In this document: positions 6,483 to 14,977 of the stretch, one piece after another | Position numbering within the stretch: position 1 is the stretch's first letter | How the letters are laid out: each line of letters starts with the position of its first letter | Source: Balneolales bacterium | GTDB lineage: Bacteria; Bacteroidota; Rhodothermia; Balneolales; Natronogracilivirgulaceae | DNA: 23,872 nucleotides | Direction of reading: 5' to 3' | Assembly (NCBI GenBank): GCA_007133995.1 | Contig: SLLP01000187.1 | Location: 1-23,872 of the forward strand | Translations under genes and position numbers: made by a program | The notes under the pieces: model-generated | What the model was told of the DNA's origin: nothing | The model's input: only the letters and a program-made list of their open reading frames with translations | Database searches by the model: none

Positions 6483-7946
6483 ATGAGTCCCATCATTGAT
6501 TTACTAGACTGGACGGCCTGGTTCGCGGCGGTTGTCATCATTGCAATGATGGGTTCGCTCGTGCGTGGTTTCACCCGGCCGGAATTTATCTTCCTTGGTG
6601 TGCTGGCCCTGTTCCTGCTCACAGGCATCGTGACGCCGGTTCAGGCATTGGCCGGTTTCATCAGTACCACTGTGATTACCGTAGGATCGCTATTCATCGT
6701 GGCTGCTGGTGTACAGCAAAGCAGTCTCTTTTCCTGGTTCGAGAAGGTCCTCATCCCGAAAAAACAGCAGACCGGCGGACTGCTGCTCAGGGTGATGGGA
6801 TCAACATCGGTTATGTCGTCATTTCTTAACAACACCCCGATAGTGGCCATGTTTATTCCGCAGCTGGAGCGCTGGGCTGCCAGGATGGGAATTCCCGTGT
6901 CAAAACTCCTGATTCCACTTTCCTATGCCGCGATCACCGGTGGAATCATTACACTCATAGGCACCTCAACAAACCTCATCGTTTCAGATATGATGGCGGA
7001 GCGGGGGTATGGTGCGTTTCACCTGTTTCAGCTAGCGTGGATTGGTATTCCCGCTACTTTGCTGGTGATTCTGTGGTTTGTTTTTATCGGTCACAAATGG
7101 CTTCCGGACCGGCCTTTCACTGCAATATCCGGAGAATATACAGATGCGATAAGTGACAATCAGGACAAGGCCATCGTGTACAAGAACCACATTCCTGCAT
7201 TCAACCAACAGATTTTTCAGGGGAATTTTGCGTTTTCCTCTACAGCCATGAGCGGATCTTTGCCCAGCGGGGTATATACCCGCGGAGAAACAGCGGGCGG
7301 CACCAGCGTTCCGGTCCGCTCAGACCACGGTGTGCATCATGGAACTTACCGCTGGATCCCGGGTGGATCATCTGTCTCACTATTGATCCTTGTAGTAATG
7401 ATAGGTATTTCTGTCGCCGGTCTGCTTCCCATCCATCACGCTGTTATCGGTGCAGCTGTAATACTGATTGCTACCGGTATTTTGCCGCTCAAAAAGGCCG
7501 TGACCGCTCTCAATTTTCCCATACTGATAGTGATTGCATCGGCATTGAACATCGGAAAGGCGCTTGAAAACACCGGTCTGGCCGAAGGTGTCGCCTTCTC
7601 AATAATCGGTGTCACCTCGGGATTGGGAGTGATTTTGTTGCTGGCTGTGATTTATTTGATGACAAACATTCTGACTGAAATGATCACAAACAATGCCGCC
7701 GCGGTGATGATGCTGCCCATTGCGCTGAGTGCGTCTCATGCCATGGGTCTGGATGCCCAGGCGGTTGGTGTCACGGTTGCCGTCGCAGCCTCCGCAAGCT
7801 TTCTCACACCCATCGGCTACCATACGAACCTGATGGTCATGGAGCCGGGAGGCTACACGTTTCCCGATTTTTTCAAAGCCGGGCTGCCCGTAACCATTAT
7901 CCTCATGACCATCACCGTGCTCATGGTAGCATGGCTGTGGACCTGA
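6483..7946 (+). CDS. SLC13/DASS-family anion permease, probably sulfate uptake
   Basis: A 487-residue polytopic membrane protein with two inverted halves. Each carries the SLC13 ion-binding signatures: NNTP (116-119) with GTSTN (160-164) in the first half, and TNN (402-404) with TPIGYHTN (442-449) in the second. The family moves sulfate, phosphate or dicarboxylates with cations. Placement directly before cysD and cysNC points to sulfate. Residues about 205-292 between the halves form a Gly/Ser-rich polar loop. Related bacterial sulfate permeases often carry paired RCK_C (TrkA-C) domains at this position, and none are recognisable here. AGAGGA abuts the ATG, closer than ideal. The gene lies downstream of attenuator 1 and 47 nt before cysD. 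Confidence 0.8.
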   Translation: MSPIIDLLDWTAWFAAVVIIAMMGSLVRGFTRPEFIFLGVLALFLLTGIVTPVQALAGFISTTVITVGSLFIVAAGVQQSSLFSWFEKVLIPKKQQTGGLLLRVMGSTSVMSSFLNNTPIVAMFIPQLERWAARMGIPVSKLLIPLSYAAITGGIITLIGTSTNLIVSDMMAERGYGAFHLFQLAWIGIPATLLVILWFVFIGHKWLPDRPFTAISGEYTDAISDNQDKAIVYKNHIPAFNQQIFQGNFAFSSTAMSGSLPSGVYTRGETAGGTSVPVRSDHGVHHGTYRWIPGGSSVSLLILVVMIGISVAGLLPIHHAVIGAAVILIATGILPLKKAVTALNFPILIVIASALNIGKALENTGLAEGVAFSIIGVTSGLGVILLLAVIYLMTNILTEMITNNAAAVMMLPIALSASHAMGLDAQAVGVTVAVAASASFLTPIGYHTNLMVMEPGGYTFPDFFKAGLPVTIILMTITVLMVAWLWT

Positions 7947-7993
7947 AATCCCTCATCCCAAATAAGATCAATAAGAAAAAATCGTAAAGAAAT

Positions 7994-8980
7994 ATGAACA
8001 ATCTGCACATACATACCGGCAACGGTCAAACTGACAGCATTACGGCTTTTGCGGCCTCGGGATTGTCCGGCCCACCTGTGCGCAAGCGGCCCACACACCT
8101 GGAAGCATTGGAAGAGGAGGGCATCTACGTTTTGCGTGAAGTGGCGGCGCAGTTTGAACGTCCGTCGCTTCTGTTTTCTGGCGGCAAGGATTCTATTGTG
8201 TTGGTGCATCTGGCCGAGAAGGCGTTCCGACCGCTGGGCAATCCCTTCCCGCTGCTCCACGTCGATACCGGGCACAACTTTGCGGAAACCATCGCATTCC
8301 GTGATGCTCTGGTCCGGCGGAACGGCAGCCGTCTTATTGTCGGAAGTGTGCAGCAAAGCATTGAGAAGGGAAGAGTACAGGAGGAAACGGGTCCGGAAGC
8401 CGGCAGAAATGCATTGCAGACAACGGTACTTCTTGACACCCTGAAAGAGCACAACATCGATTGCGCCATCGGTGGCGGTCGAAGAGACGAGGAGAAGGCC
8501 CGAGCCAAGGAGCGGTTCTTTTCTCACAGAAATGTATTCGGTCAATGGGATCCAAAAAATCAGCGCCCTGAACTGTGGGGCCTGTTCAACGGGCGAATGA
8601 ATCCCGGTGAGCACTTTCGGGTATTCCCGTTGAGCAACTGGACCGAGATGGATATCTGGCAGTACATCGCCACGGAGAACATTGCCATACCCTCGCTTTA
8701 CTTCTCCCATGCCCGTAACGTCATCAACCGCAGAGGGGTCTGGCTGGATGATTCCCCGTTCATCACCCGCTACCCGGATGAAGAAGTCGTGCAGAAAACC
8801 GTGCGATTCCGGACCATCGGCGATGCCACCTGCACGGGCGCGGTGCTGTCACACGCATCAAGTCTTGATGAAATCATTGCGGAAGTGGCGGCAAGCCGGA
8901 TCACCGAGCGCGGAAACCGGCATGACGATAAACGCTCCGAAGCCGCCATGGAGGACCGGAAAAAACTTGGCTACTTTTAA
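7994..8980 (+). CDS. cysD: Sulfate adenylyltransferase subunit 2 (CysD)
   Basis: The catalytic subunit that makes APS from sulfate and ATP, working with the CysN GTPase. SGGKDS (62-67) is the PP-loop that binds ATP pyrophosphate. HVDTGHNFAETIAFRD and GGGRRDEEKARAKERFFS are family blocks, as is the C-terminal FRTIGDATCTGAV near 272-284. The 328-residue length exceeds the usual 300 because of about 30 extra N-terminal residues. A GTG at 8078 would give a start nearer the conserved THLEALEEE and is an alternative. It follows the permease by 47 nt and precedes cysNC by 119 nt, the latter spacer holding short tandem repeats. Confidence 0.96.
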   Translation: MNNLHIHTGNGQTDSITAFAASGLSGPPVRKRPTHLEALEEEGIYVLREVAAQFERPSLLFSGGKDSIVLVHLAEKAFRPLGNPFPLLHVDTGHNFAETIAFRDALVRRNGSRLIVGSVQQSIEKGRVQEETGPEAGRNALQTTVLLDTLKEHNIDCAIGGGRRDEEKARAKERFFSHRNVFGQWDPKNQRPELWGLFNGRMNPGEHFRVFPLSNWTEMDIWQYIATENIAIPSLYFSHARNVINRRGVWLDDSPFITRYPDEEVVQKTVRFRTIGDATCTGAVLSHASSLDEIIAEVAASRITERGNRHDDKRSEAAMEDRKKLGYF

Positions 8981-8999
8981 ATAGCGATTTTGAAAAGTC

Positions 9000-9044
9000 C
9001 TGGTTCAAAACACTCTGGTTCAAAGCACTCTGGATCAAAAAAAA
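9000..9044 (+). repeat. Three tandem copies of a 15-bp unit in the cysD-cysNC spacer
   Basis: CTGGTTCAAAACACT (9000-9014) and CTGGTTCAAAGCACT (9015-9029) are followed by a degenerate CTGGATCAAAAAAAA (9030-9044). The array fills much of the 119-nt spacer. No stem is obvious, and its role is unknown. Confidence 0.8.
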
Positions 9045-9099
9045 ACTCCGGATCGCATATCTCAAATCGGGAAATACCAATCATTAAATTTCAAGAAAA

Positions 9100-11025
9100 T
9101 TGAATCATCTGGATAAAACGGATCACCCCCCAACGGTTCAGGAAACCGAACTGTTGCGATTTACGACTGCCGGTAGTGTCGATGACGGGAAAAGTACACT
9201 CATTGGCAGGCTGCTTTTTGACAGCAAGTCCATTTTCGAGGATCAACTGGATGCCATCCAGAAATTCTCAGGAGCTGCGGATCAGGGTTCGGTTAACCTT
9301 GCCCTGCTTACGGACGGACTGCGGGCCGAGCGTGAGCAGGGCATCACCATCGACGTGGCATACCGTTATTTCGCAACACCCAGGCGCAAATTCATCATAG
9401 CCGACACACCGGGTCATGAGCAGTACACCCGCAACATGGTGACAGGCGCGTCAACGGCCGACCTTGCGGTCATACTTATTGATGCGAGAAAAGGCGTGCT
9501 GACACAAAGCCGCCGGCATGCATACATCTCATCACTGCTTGGAATTCCAAACCTCGTCGTTGCCATCAACAAAATGGACCTGCTGGATTATCGCGAATCA
9601 CGGTTCAGGCAAATCGTAAACGATTTCACCTCCTTTGCGGAGCATCTTGACCCTGGTAACATCACATTCATACCGATTTCAGCACTGCAGGGTGACAATA
9701 TCGTCAACCAAAGCGATCATATGCCGTGGTATGATGGGCCCACACTCTTGTCCCACCTGGAACAGGTTGATGTCAGGGATCGAAGAAACCTGAACAATTT
9801 CCGCTTTCCGGTTCAGTATGTAATCCGACCGGATCAGGATTTTCGCGGGTATGCAGGACGTATTGTGTCCGGCACGGTGAGTCTTGGGGATGATGTCATA
9901 ATCCTGCCGGCAAACGAACGTGCAAGGATCAGCTCTATCCTGACACCAGACGGGGAAGTCGATGATGCGGGTCCCGGTGAGTCGGTTGTTCTTCAACTGG
10001 ATCAGGAGAGGGACATCTCCCGGGGTGACATGATCGTAAAGTTGGATGATGTGCCTGAGAGCGCAACAAGGTTTGAGGCAACCGTATGCTGGATGTACAA
10101 GCAGCCGCTGCAAACCGGGAAGACCTACGATGTGATGCACACGACACGTTCCACCCGGGCTGTGGTCGGTGGCATTTCACATCGGTTTGATGTGGATTCG
10201 CTGGAACAGATTCCTGAAAAAAAACTGAACCTCAATGAGATAGGAAATGTCGTCCTGGAAACGGCCCAGCCTCTGTTCATCGATCCGTATCATGTCAATA
10301 GCGGAACGGGAAGCTTTATTCTGATAGATCCCGATACCAATGTGACCGCTGGTGCCGGTCTCATAGTGGAAGGAAGCGGAGCACCTGACGCACATCGACA
10401 CAACACCCCGTCCGAAAAAACGGAGCATGTGTTTTGGCAGGACTGGAACATCAGTCGGGAAGATCGGGAGATCCATAATGGCCACAAGGCTGCAGTAGTC
10501 TGGTTTACCGGAGTCTCCGGTGCGGGTAAGACTACTCTGGCCAAAGTGCTGGAAAAAGAATTATGGGAGAAGGGTTATCAGACGATGCTGCTGGATGGCG
10601 ATCAGCTCCGGCATGGTCTGAACCGGAATCTTGGATTCAGTCCGGCCGACCGGAAAGAAAACATCCGCAGGGTGGGCGAAGTCGCCCGGCTGTTCTTTGA
10701 ACAAGGTAATATCGTGCTCTGCTCGTTTGTCTCGCCATATAAAGATGACCGGAAGACCGTGCGGGATCTGTTCCCCGAAGACCGGTTTCTGGAGGTGCAT
10801 GTTCACTGCCGGCCGGAGACTCTGATCCGTCGTGATCCGAAAAAACTGTACCGCAAAGCACAACTGGGACAGCTGAAGTCACTCACTGGTTACGACTCGG
10901 AGTATCAGGCCCCCGGCGACGAAGCCCTCTCTGTTGATACCGATACCACCGAAGTGGAACAGGCGATTTCCGCCATTGCAGCCGGGCTTTATCCCATCGT
11001 AAAAAAAATAAGTAAAAAAGTATAA
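9100..11025 (+). CDS. cysNC: Bifunctional sulfate adenylyltransferase subunit 1 / APS kinase (CysN-CysC fusion)
   Basis: The N-terminal CysN part is an EF-Tu-like GTPase: AGSVDDGKS (24-32), DTPGHE (102-107) and NKMD (157-160), followed by beta-barrel domains. It drives APS synthesis with CysD. The C-terminal CysC part (from about residue 455) phosphorylates APS to PAPS. It has P-loop GVSGAGKT (471-478), the LDGDQLRHGLN block (498-508) and RRDPKKLYRKA. The 641-residue length matches intact CysNC fusions. Start: the frame opens after a TAA at 9085-9087, and no ATG or GTG precedes the GTPase motif. TTG at 9100 is therefore the best start, with no clear SD. Both catalytic parts appear intact. Confidence 0.95.
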   Translation: MNHLDKTDHPPTVQETELLRFTTAGSVDDGKSTLIGRLLFDSKSIFEDQLDAIQKFSGAADQGSVNLALLTDGLRAEREQGITIDVAYRYFATPRRKFIIADTPGHEQYTRNMVTGASTADLAVILIDARKGVLTQSRRHAYISSLLGIPNLVVAINKMDLLDYRESRFRQIVNDFTSFAEHLDPGNITFIPISALQGDNIVNQSDHMPWYDGPTLLSHLEQVDVRDRRNLNNFRFPVQYVIRPDQDFRGYAGRIVSGTVSLGDDVIILPANERARISSILTPDGEVDDAGPGESVVLQLDQERDISRGDMIVKLDDVPESATRFEATVCWMYKQPLQTGKTYDVMHTTRSTRAVVGGISHRFDVDSLEQIPEKKLNLNEIGNVVLETAQPLFIDPYHVNSGTGSFILIDPDTNVTAGAGLIVEGSGAPDAHRHNTPSEKTEHVFWQDWNISREDREIHNGHKAAVVWFTGVSGAGKTTLAKVLEKELWEKGYQTMLLDGDQLRHGLNRNLGFSPADRKENIRRVGEVARLFFEQGNIVLCSFVSPYKDDRKTVRDLFPEDRFLEVHVHCRPETLIRRDPKKLYRKAQLGQLKSLTGYDSEYQAPGDEALSVDTDTTEVEQAISAIAAGLYPIVKKISKKV

Positions 11026-11094
11026 ATGTAATAAAATCAATAGCTAGAAATTGATGTTTGATCAATACACGTGCCAACAAATATAAACCAGGCT

Positions 11095-11128
11095 GCTGTC
11101 TGAGGCAGGAAAGCCTGTTCCTGACAGC
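11095..11128 (+). other. Strong hairpin in the leader of the sulfurtransferase gene
   Basis: GCTGTC (11095-11100) pairs with GACAGC (11123-11128). AGG and CAGG above it pair with CCT and CCTG around an AAAG tetraloop, with small bulges TG and TT. This makes 13 pairs. No T-run follows on either strand, so it is not a simple terminator. It ends 26 nt before the ATG of the next gene and could act as an mRNA stabiliser or processing site. Confidence 0.6.
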
Positions 11129-11154
11129 ACAAATCACAAAAAAGACAAACAATC

Positions 11155-12069
11155 ATGAAACAACTAATCATACTTGCATTTGCAATTTTCTTTGCTTCGG
11201 CTGCACAGGTCAATGCCACCGACGCCCTGGTATCGACCGAGTGGGCCGCCCGGAACCTGAACAATCCGGATGTCCGGTTTGTAGAAGTTAGCGTTGAACC
11301 CGGAAAATTTGAACGGGGCCATATACCGGGAGCGATCAATCTGAGATGGCATACGGATCTTGTCGACCCGGTGCGCCGTGATATCGTATCCAAAAAGCGA
11401 TTCGAGGAGCTGTTGTCCGAGCTTGGTATCAGCAATGAGACCACTGTGGTGCTCTACGGTGATCATAACAACTGGTTCGCAGCCTGGGGCGCCTGGGTGT
11501 TCACCATTTACGGACATGAAAAAATCAGGATCCTGGATGGAGGACGTGACAAGTGGGAGCGTGAGCGGCGACCGGTCAGCAATCGTCCGGCCCGTTATGA
11601 GACCGCCAGCTACGAAGTGAAACAAGTCAATGCGCACTTGCGATCCGGATTGCAGGATGTGCTTGCCGTTGTGGAGAGTGAAAAACCCGGTGCACTTGTT
11701 GATATCCGGTCCCCGCAGGAGTATCGTGGGCAAGTGATTGCGCCTGAAGGCATCCAGGAACTGGCTATCCGGGCGGGACATGTGCCGGGAGCGATTAATG
11801 TTCCGTGGGGAAGCATTGTGAACCCCGATGACGGTACATTCCTCCCGCGCGAGCAGCTTAAAAAGATCTATGAAGAGAGAGGGGTGGATGGTTCCGTACC
11901 GGTCATTACCTACTGCCGGATAGGTGAGCGTTCCAGTCACACCTGGTTTGCACTTCACTATATCCTTGGATATGACACAAGCAACTATGACGGTTCATGG
12001 ACGGAATACGGCAATGCGGTAGGCGTGCCAATCAACAATCCGGCCGGTACGGTCTGGACCGGCAAATGA
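11155..12069 (+). CDS. Exported thiosulfate sulfurtransferase (tandem rhodanese)
   Basis: Transfers sulfane sulfur from thiosulfate or a similar donor to an acceptor thiol. The 304-residue protein has a signal peptide (1-21, cleavage probably after VNA). An N-terminal rhodanese domain has Asp103 where the active Cys would sit, so it is inactive. The C-terminal active rhodanese domain has loop CRIGERS with catalytic Cys254. CRxGERS resembles thiosulfate sulfurtransferases more than mercaptopyruvate-type enzymes. Export predicts a periplasmic role, upstream of the transporter encoded next. There is no SD, and a stable hairpin lies in its leader. Confidence 0.9.
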   Translation: MKQLIILAFAIFFASAAQVNATDALVSTEWAARNLNNPDVRFVEVSVEPGKFERGHIPGAINLRWHTDLVDPVRRDIVSKKRFEELLSELGISNETTVVLYGDHNNWFAAWGAWVFTIYGHEKIRILDGGRDKWERERRPVSNRPARYETASYEVKQVNAHLRSGLQDVLAVVESEKPGALVDIRSPQEYRGQVIAPEGIQELAIRAGHVPGAINVPWGSIVNPDDGTFLPREQLKKIYEERGVDGSVPVITYCRIGERSSHTWFALHYILGYDTSNYDGSWTEYGNAVGVPINNPAGTVWTGK

Positions 12070-12139
12070 TATGATCTCTGAGGAGTGTCCTGCAGGGCAA
12101 TCTTCTGTTCTTCTTCTGACGTTCCTCTGCAAAACACAG

Positions 12140-12165
12140 AAACTGTACCTTATGTGCAGTTTTTT
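12140..12165 (+). terminator. Candidate intrinsic terminator between sulfurtransferase and transporter genes
   Basis: AAACTGTAC (12140-12148) pairs with GTGCAGTTT (12154-12162, one G-T pair) around loop CTTAT, with a T6 tract ending at 12165. The stem is AU-rich, so termination may be partial. It lies 35 nt before the preferred transporter start. An unterminated frame reads through it, which argues against the long start at 12071. Confidence 0.5.
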
Positions 12166-12199
12166 CATTTCCAAATCCTGCATCAGCACTCCGATCCGA

Positions 12200-13594
12200 A
12201 TGCAAACAAGTAACAATCGAACCTTATTGGTGGCAGTAGTAATATTTCTGATGATTGTCACCGCTTATTTCTATCTGTCGACCGGCGATCGCTTTGCCGG
12301 CCAGTCGGCTTTTGTTTTCTTATCAGGCATTACGTTCGGGGTGCTGCTACAGAGATCCCGGTTCTGTTTCTTTTGCATCCTTCGGGATCTTTTTGAGGAT
12401 GGGGACGGTCGACCGGCAACCGGGCTGCTGACTGCACTGGTGGCAGGAGGTGCAGGATACCTGATTCTGTTTGGCAACTGGATTCCTGAGCCATCCGGTG
12501 GTTACCTGCCGCAGGATGCGCATATTGGTCCTGTCGGGTGGCATCTGGCAGCCGGCGGGCTTCTTTTTGGATGGGGGATGGCGCTTTCGGGTTCGTGCAT
12601 AAGCGCTCATTTGTACCGGCTGGGTGAAGGGTATTCCGTGGCGCCACTTGCTCTTGCCGGCACAACAATTGGATTCATGCTGGGTTTCATGGCATGGAAC
12701 AGGCTGTATGTTTGGACAATTTCGGAGGCTCCTGTGGTATGGCTGCCTGACCTGGGCGGTTATGCCCCATGGGCCGTCATACAGACGGGGGTGCTGCTTG
12801 CGGTAATGCTCTGGCTGCTCCTTCGCTACAGCGGGCCGGGATCCGCCGCGGCAGTTTCAACACAAACAGCGGAATTGTCCGATGCATCGCAACACTTGCC
12901 GGTGAGTTCGGGATGTGAACCAGCTCCTGCCGTATCCACTGCTTTTGCCGCATCTCAGAAATATAGCAGTGGCACTTCGCCTGCAGAAACCGCCGGATCC
13001 GTTGATGCCGGTTGCGGTGATGTTGCGGAACCCGATAACCAGGAGAGAAGTTATGAGTCAATGGATTCAACCGGGGGCTACACCTTCGCCCATCTGTGGA
13101 ATCTTGTCTTGGTCAGACGCTGGCCTACCTGGGTGGGTGGCATCGGGGTCGGAATACTCTCCTTTCTGTACTATCTGAGGGTTGAGCCGCTTGGTGTTAC
13201 AGCGGAAATCGGACGGCGTTCACGGGATCTCGGGAATTATCTGGATATCATACCGGCACGTATGGAAGGACTGGATGGTTTTGCAGGGTGCAGCACCGCC
13301 AACTCTACTGATCTGCTTACATTCAACGGAATATTCATCCTTGCACTCGTGGCAGGTTCACTATTCACCGGGATTTTGTCCGGCCGCTTTCAACTGAGCA
13401 GCCTTACCGCGACAAAAGCATTAAAAGGATTTTTCGGCGGAGTTTTGCTTGGTTTTGGCGCCATGATATCACTGGGTTGCACAGTTGGAACGACCCTGTC
13501 GGGCATATCCGCATTCGCTCTTTCGGGATGGGTGTTCACTGCGGCCATGGTAGCGGGGGTTTGGTCCGGCATCCGGTTGAAATGGCACCACTGA
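12200..13594 (+). CDS. YeeE/YedE (TsuA-like) thiosulfate transporter
   Basis: A polytopic membrane protein of 464 residues from this start. Cysteines sit in the family's conserved places: RSRFCFFC (56/59), SGSC (133), GFAGC (364) and SLGC (427). In TsuA, cysteines lining the path relay thiosulfate. The two halves are separated by a long Ser/Ala/Pro-rich linker (about 210-295) of low complexity, which is unusual. Start: the open frame begins at 12071, 1 nt after the sulfurtransferase stop. The extra 43 residues are unlike the family and span a terminator-like hairpin, so the ATG at 12200 is preferred. Pairing with a secreted rhodanese suggests thiosulfate use as sulfur source. Confidence 0.85.
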   Translation: MQTSNNRTLLVAVVIFLMIVTAYFYLSTGDRFAGQSAFVFLSGITFGVLLQRSRFCFFCILRDLFEDGDGRPATGLLTALVAGGAGYLILFGNWIPEPSGGYLPQDAHIGPVGWHLAAGGLLFGWGMALSGSCISAHLYRLGEGYSVAPLALAGTTIGFMLGFMAWNRLYVWTISEAPVVWLPDLGGYAPWAVIQTGVLLAVMLWLLLRYSGPGSAAAVSTQTAELSDASQHLPVSSGCEPAPAVSTAFAASQKYSSGTSPAETAGSVDAGCGDVAEPDNQERSYESMDSTGGYTFAHLWNLVLVRRWPTWVGGIGVGILSFLYYLRVEPLGVTAEIGRRSRDLGNYLDIIPARMEGLDGFAGCSTANSTDLLTFNGIFILALVAGSLFTGILSGRFQLSSLTATKALKGFFGGVLLGFGAMISLGCTVGTTLSGISAFALSGWVFTAAMVAGVWSGIRLKWHH

Positions 13595-13624
13595 GATTAC
13601 TTTACTGAAATAACATTTGAGTGT

Positions 13625-14281
13625 TCATAAACGGGCCAGGGCGATCACCTCGCTTCCCCAGACAGATTCTGCCGTTTTCAATGCTTCTGTTCTGTCGCCT
13701 TTGCGCAACAGTTCAAGCGAATCCGAATCCACCCATTCATACCATTTCTGCTTTCTGAGTTCCGGGTCGCGAATCAGGTGCATGACAGGTTCCCGCAGCC
13801 GGCTTGCGATTTCCAGGAATTCTCCATAGGCTTCGTCCAGCTCCTCGCCAAAACGCTCCTTGAGACGAACCGCGAGTGCGGGTGCCAGGCCATTGGTCGA
13901 GAATGATACGGTCAGTTTCCCCTGGCGGATCACAGATCCGAATGCCGCGTTGGAAAGTGGGATATTATCCATCACGTTGATGAGCAGGTTCCGGGCGGAG
14001 GCTTCGCGTGTGGCCTCATGTGCAATATCCGGGGTGTAATCAGCTGCAACGGCAAACGCAGCGCCCTCCAGATCCCCATACAGGTAATCCCGTGAAGTCC
14101 ACTCAAATTTCCCTTCATGATGCAGCTGCCTTAGACGTTCGGTTAATGACGCACTGATGACATGCACTTTCGCGTCAAATGACAATAATTCGATTGTTTT
14201 ACGCTCTGCCTCGTCGTTGCCGCCAATCAGGACGACCTTGCGCTCATCAAGCCGGGTCAGGTAGATCGGGTAAAATGACAT
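13625..14281 (-). CDS. Siroheme synthase: precorrin-2 dehydrogenase / sirohydrochlorin ferrochelatase (CysG N-terminal/Met8p-like)
   Basis: Oxidises precorrin-2 with NAD and inserts iron to make siroheme, the sulfite reductase cofactor. The 218-residue length matches the stand-alone enzyme. A Rossmann NAD site VVLIGGNDEAERK lies at 16-28. NVMD (102-105) supplies the Asp equivalent to the catalytic one of CysG/Met8p. SFSTNGLAPALAVRLKERF (126-144) corresponds to the conserved iron-binding and dimer region. The GG-N-D glycine loop deviates slightly from GGGxVA. It is the last gene of the reductive operon, 3 nt after cysH, converging with the thiosulfate transporter. Confidence 0.9.
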   Translation of the reverse strand: MSFYPIYLTRLDERKVVLIGGNDEAERKTIELLSFDAKVHVISASLTERLRQLHHEGKFEWTSRDYLYGDLEGAAFAVAADYTPDIAHEATREASARNLLINVMDNIPLSNAAFGSVIRQGKLTVSFSTNGLAPALAVRLKERFGEELDEAYGEFLEIASRLREPVMHLIRDPELRKQKWYEWVDSDSLELLRKGDRTEALKTAESVWGSEVIALARL

Positions 14282-14284
14282 TTT

Positions 14285-14977
14285 TCAGTTCCGGTGAAGT
14301 CCGCATTCGGTTTTCATGGTTCCTGCCCATCGTCCGGATCGCAGGTCGCCTCCCTGTTCTGCGGGACGCGTGCAGGGGAAGCAACCGATGCTCGAATATC
14401 CGCGTTCGTGCAGTTCATTGTAGGGGAGAGCGTGAAGTTTTACGTATGACCAGACCTCATCCTCCGTCCAACCCGCAAGCGGATTGATTTTCAAAACCTG
14501 GTTGGTTTCATTCCACTGAAACAGCGGGGTGCTGCGACGGGAAGCGGACTGATCCCGCCTAATTCCCGTGACCCAGGATTTTTTATCTTTCAGATATTGT
14601 TGTAATGGCAGCACTTTTCGGATATGACAGCACCTGTCCGGGTCGGTTTCCCACAATGTTTTACCATGCCTACGTGATTGCTCCTCAAGCGACACATCAG
14701 TGCGAACCCTGGTGAGATGGATCCCGAGCTGTTCCTCCAGCTGATCAATCAGCCTGTACGTTTCATCGAAGAGAAGTCCGGTGTCCAGATAAAATATGGT
14801 GGTCTTCTGATCAATAAGCGAGATATGATGCATAAGCACGATTCCGGAGACACCAAAACCCGTTGACATTGCCAGGTCCTGCGCGTATTCCTTTATTGCC
14901 CAACGAATTACGGTACCGGCATCGGAGTTTTCAAAGAGCCGGTTAAGCTTGTCAGTGTTGATTTTTGAAGCATTCAC
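14285..14977 (-). CDS. cysH: Assimilatory APS/PAPS reductase with 4Fe-4S cluster (CysH)
   Basis: Reduces activated sulfate to sulfite using thioredoxin. The 230-residue protein has an N-terminal PP-loop-like nucleotide site (AMSTGFGVSGIVLMH, 36-50). Cluster cysteines CC (116/117) and CxxC (199/202) are present, with the reactive C-terminal KTECGLH (Cys225). The CC...CxxC set marks the iron-sulfur class, which usually reduces APS and in some bacteria also PAPS; enterobacterial PAPS reductases lack these four cysteines. It overlaps the SUMT gene start-to-stop by 4 nt. An APS kinase is also encoded in this window, so which nucleotide is the physiological substrate is open. Confidence 0.94.
   Translation of the reverse strand: MNASKINTDKLNRLFENSDAGTVIRWAIKEYAQDLAMSTGFGVSGIVLMHHISLIDQKTTIFYLDTGLLFDETYRLIDQLEEQLGIHLTRVRTDVSLEEQSRRHGKTLWETDPDRCCHIRKVLPLQQYLKDKKSWVTGIRRDQSASRRSTPLFQWNETNQVLKINPLAGWTEDEVWSYVKLHALPYNELHERGYSSIGCFPCTRPAEQGGDLRSGRWAGTMKTECGLHRN

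Noticed and set aside
12071..12199. N-terminal extension of the thiosulfate transporter from ATG 12071
   Set aside because: The 43 residues do not resemble the family and cover a terminator-like hairpin; ATG 12200 is preferred. It cannot be excluded without protein data.
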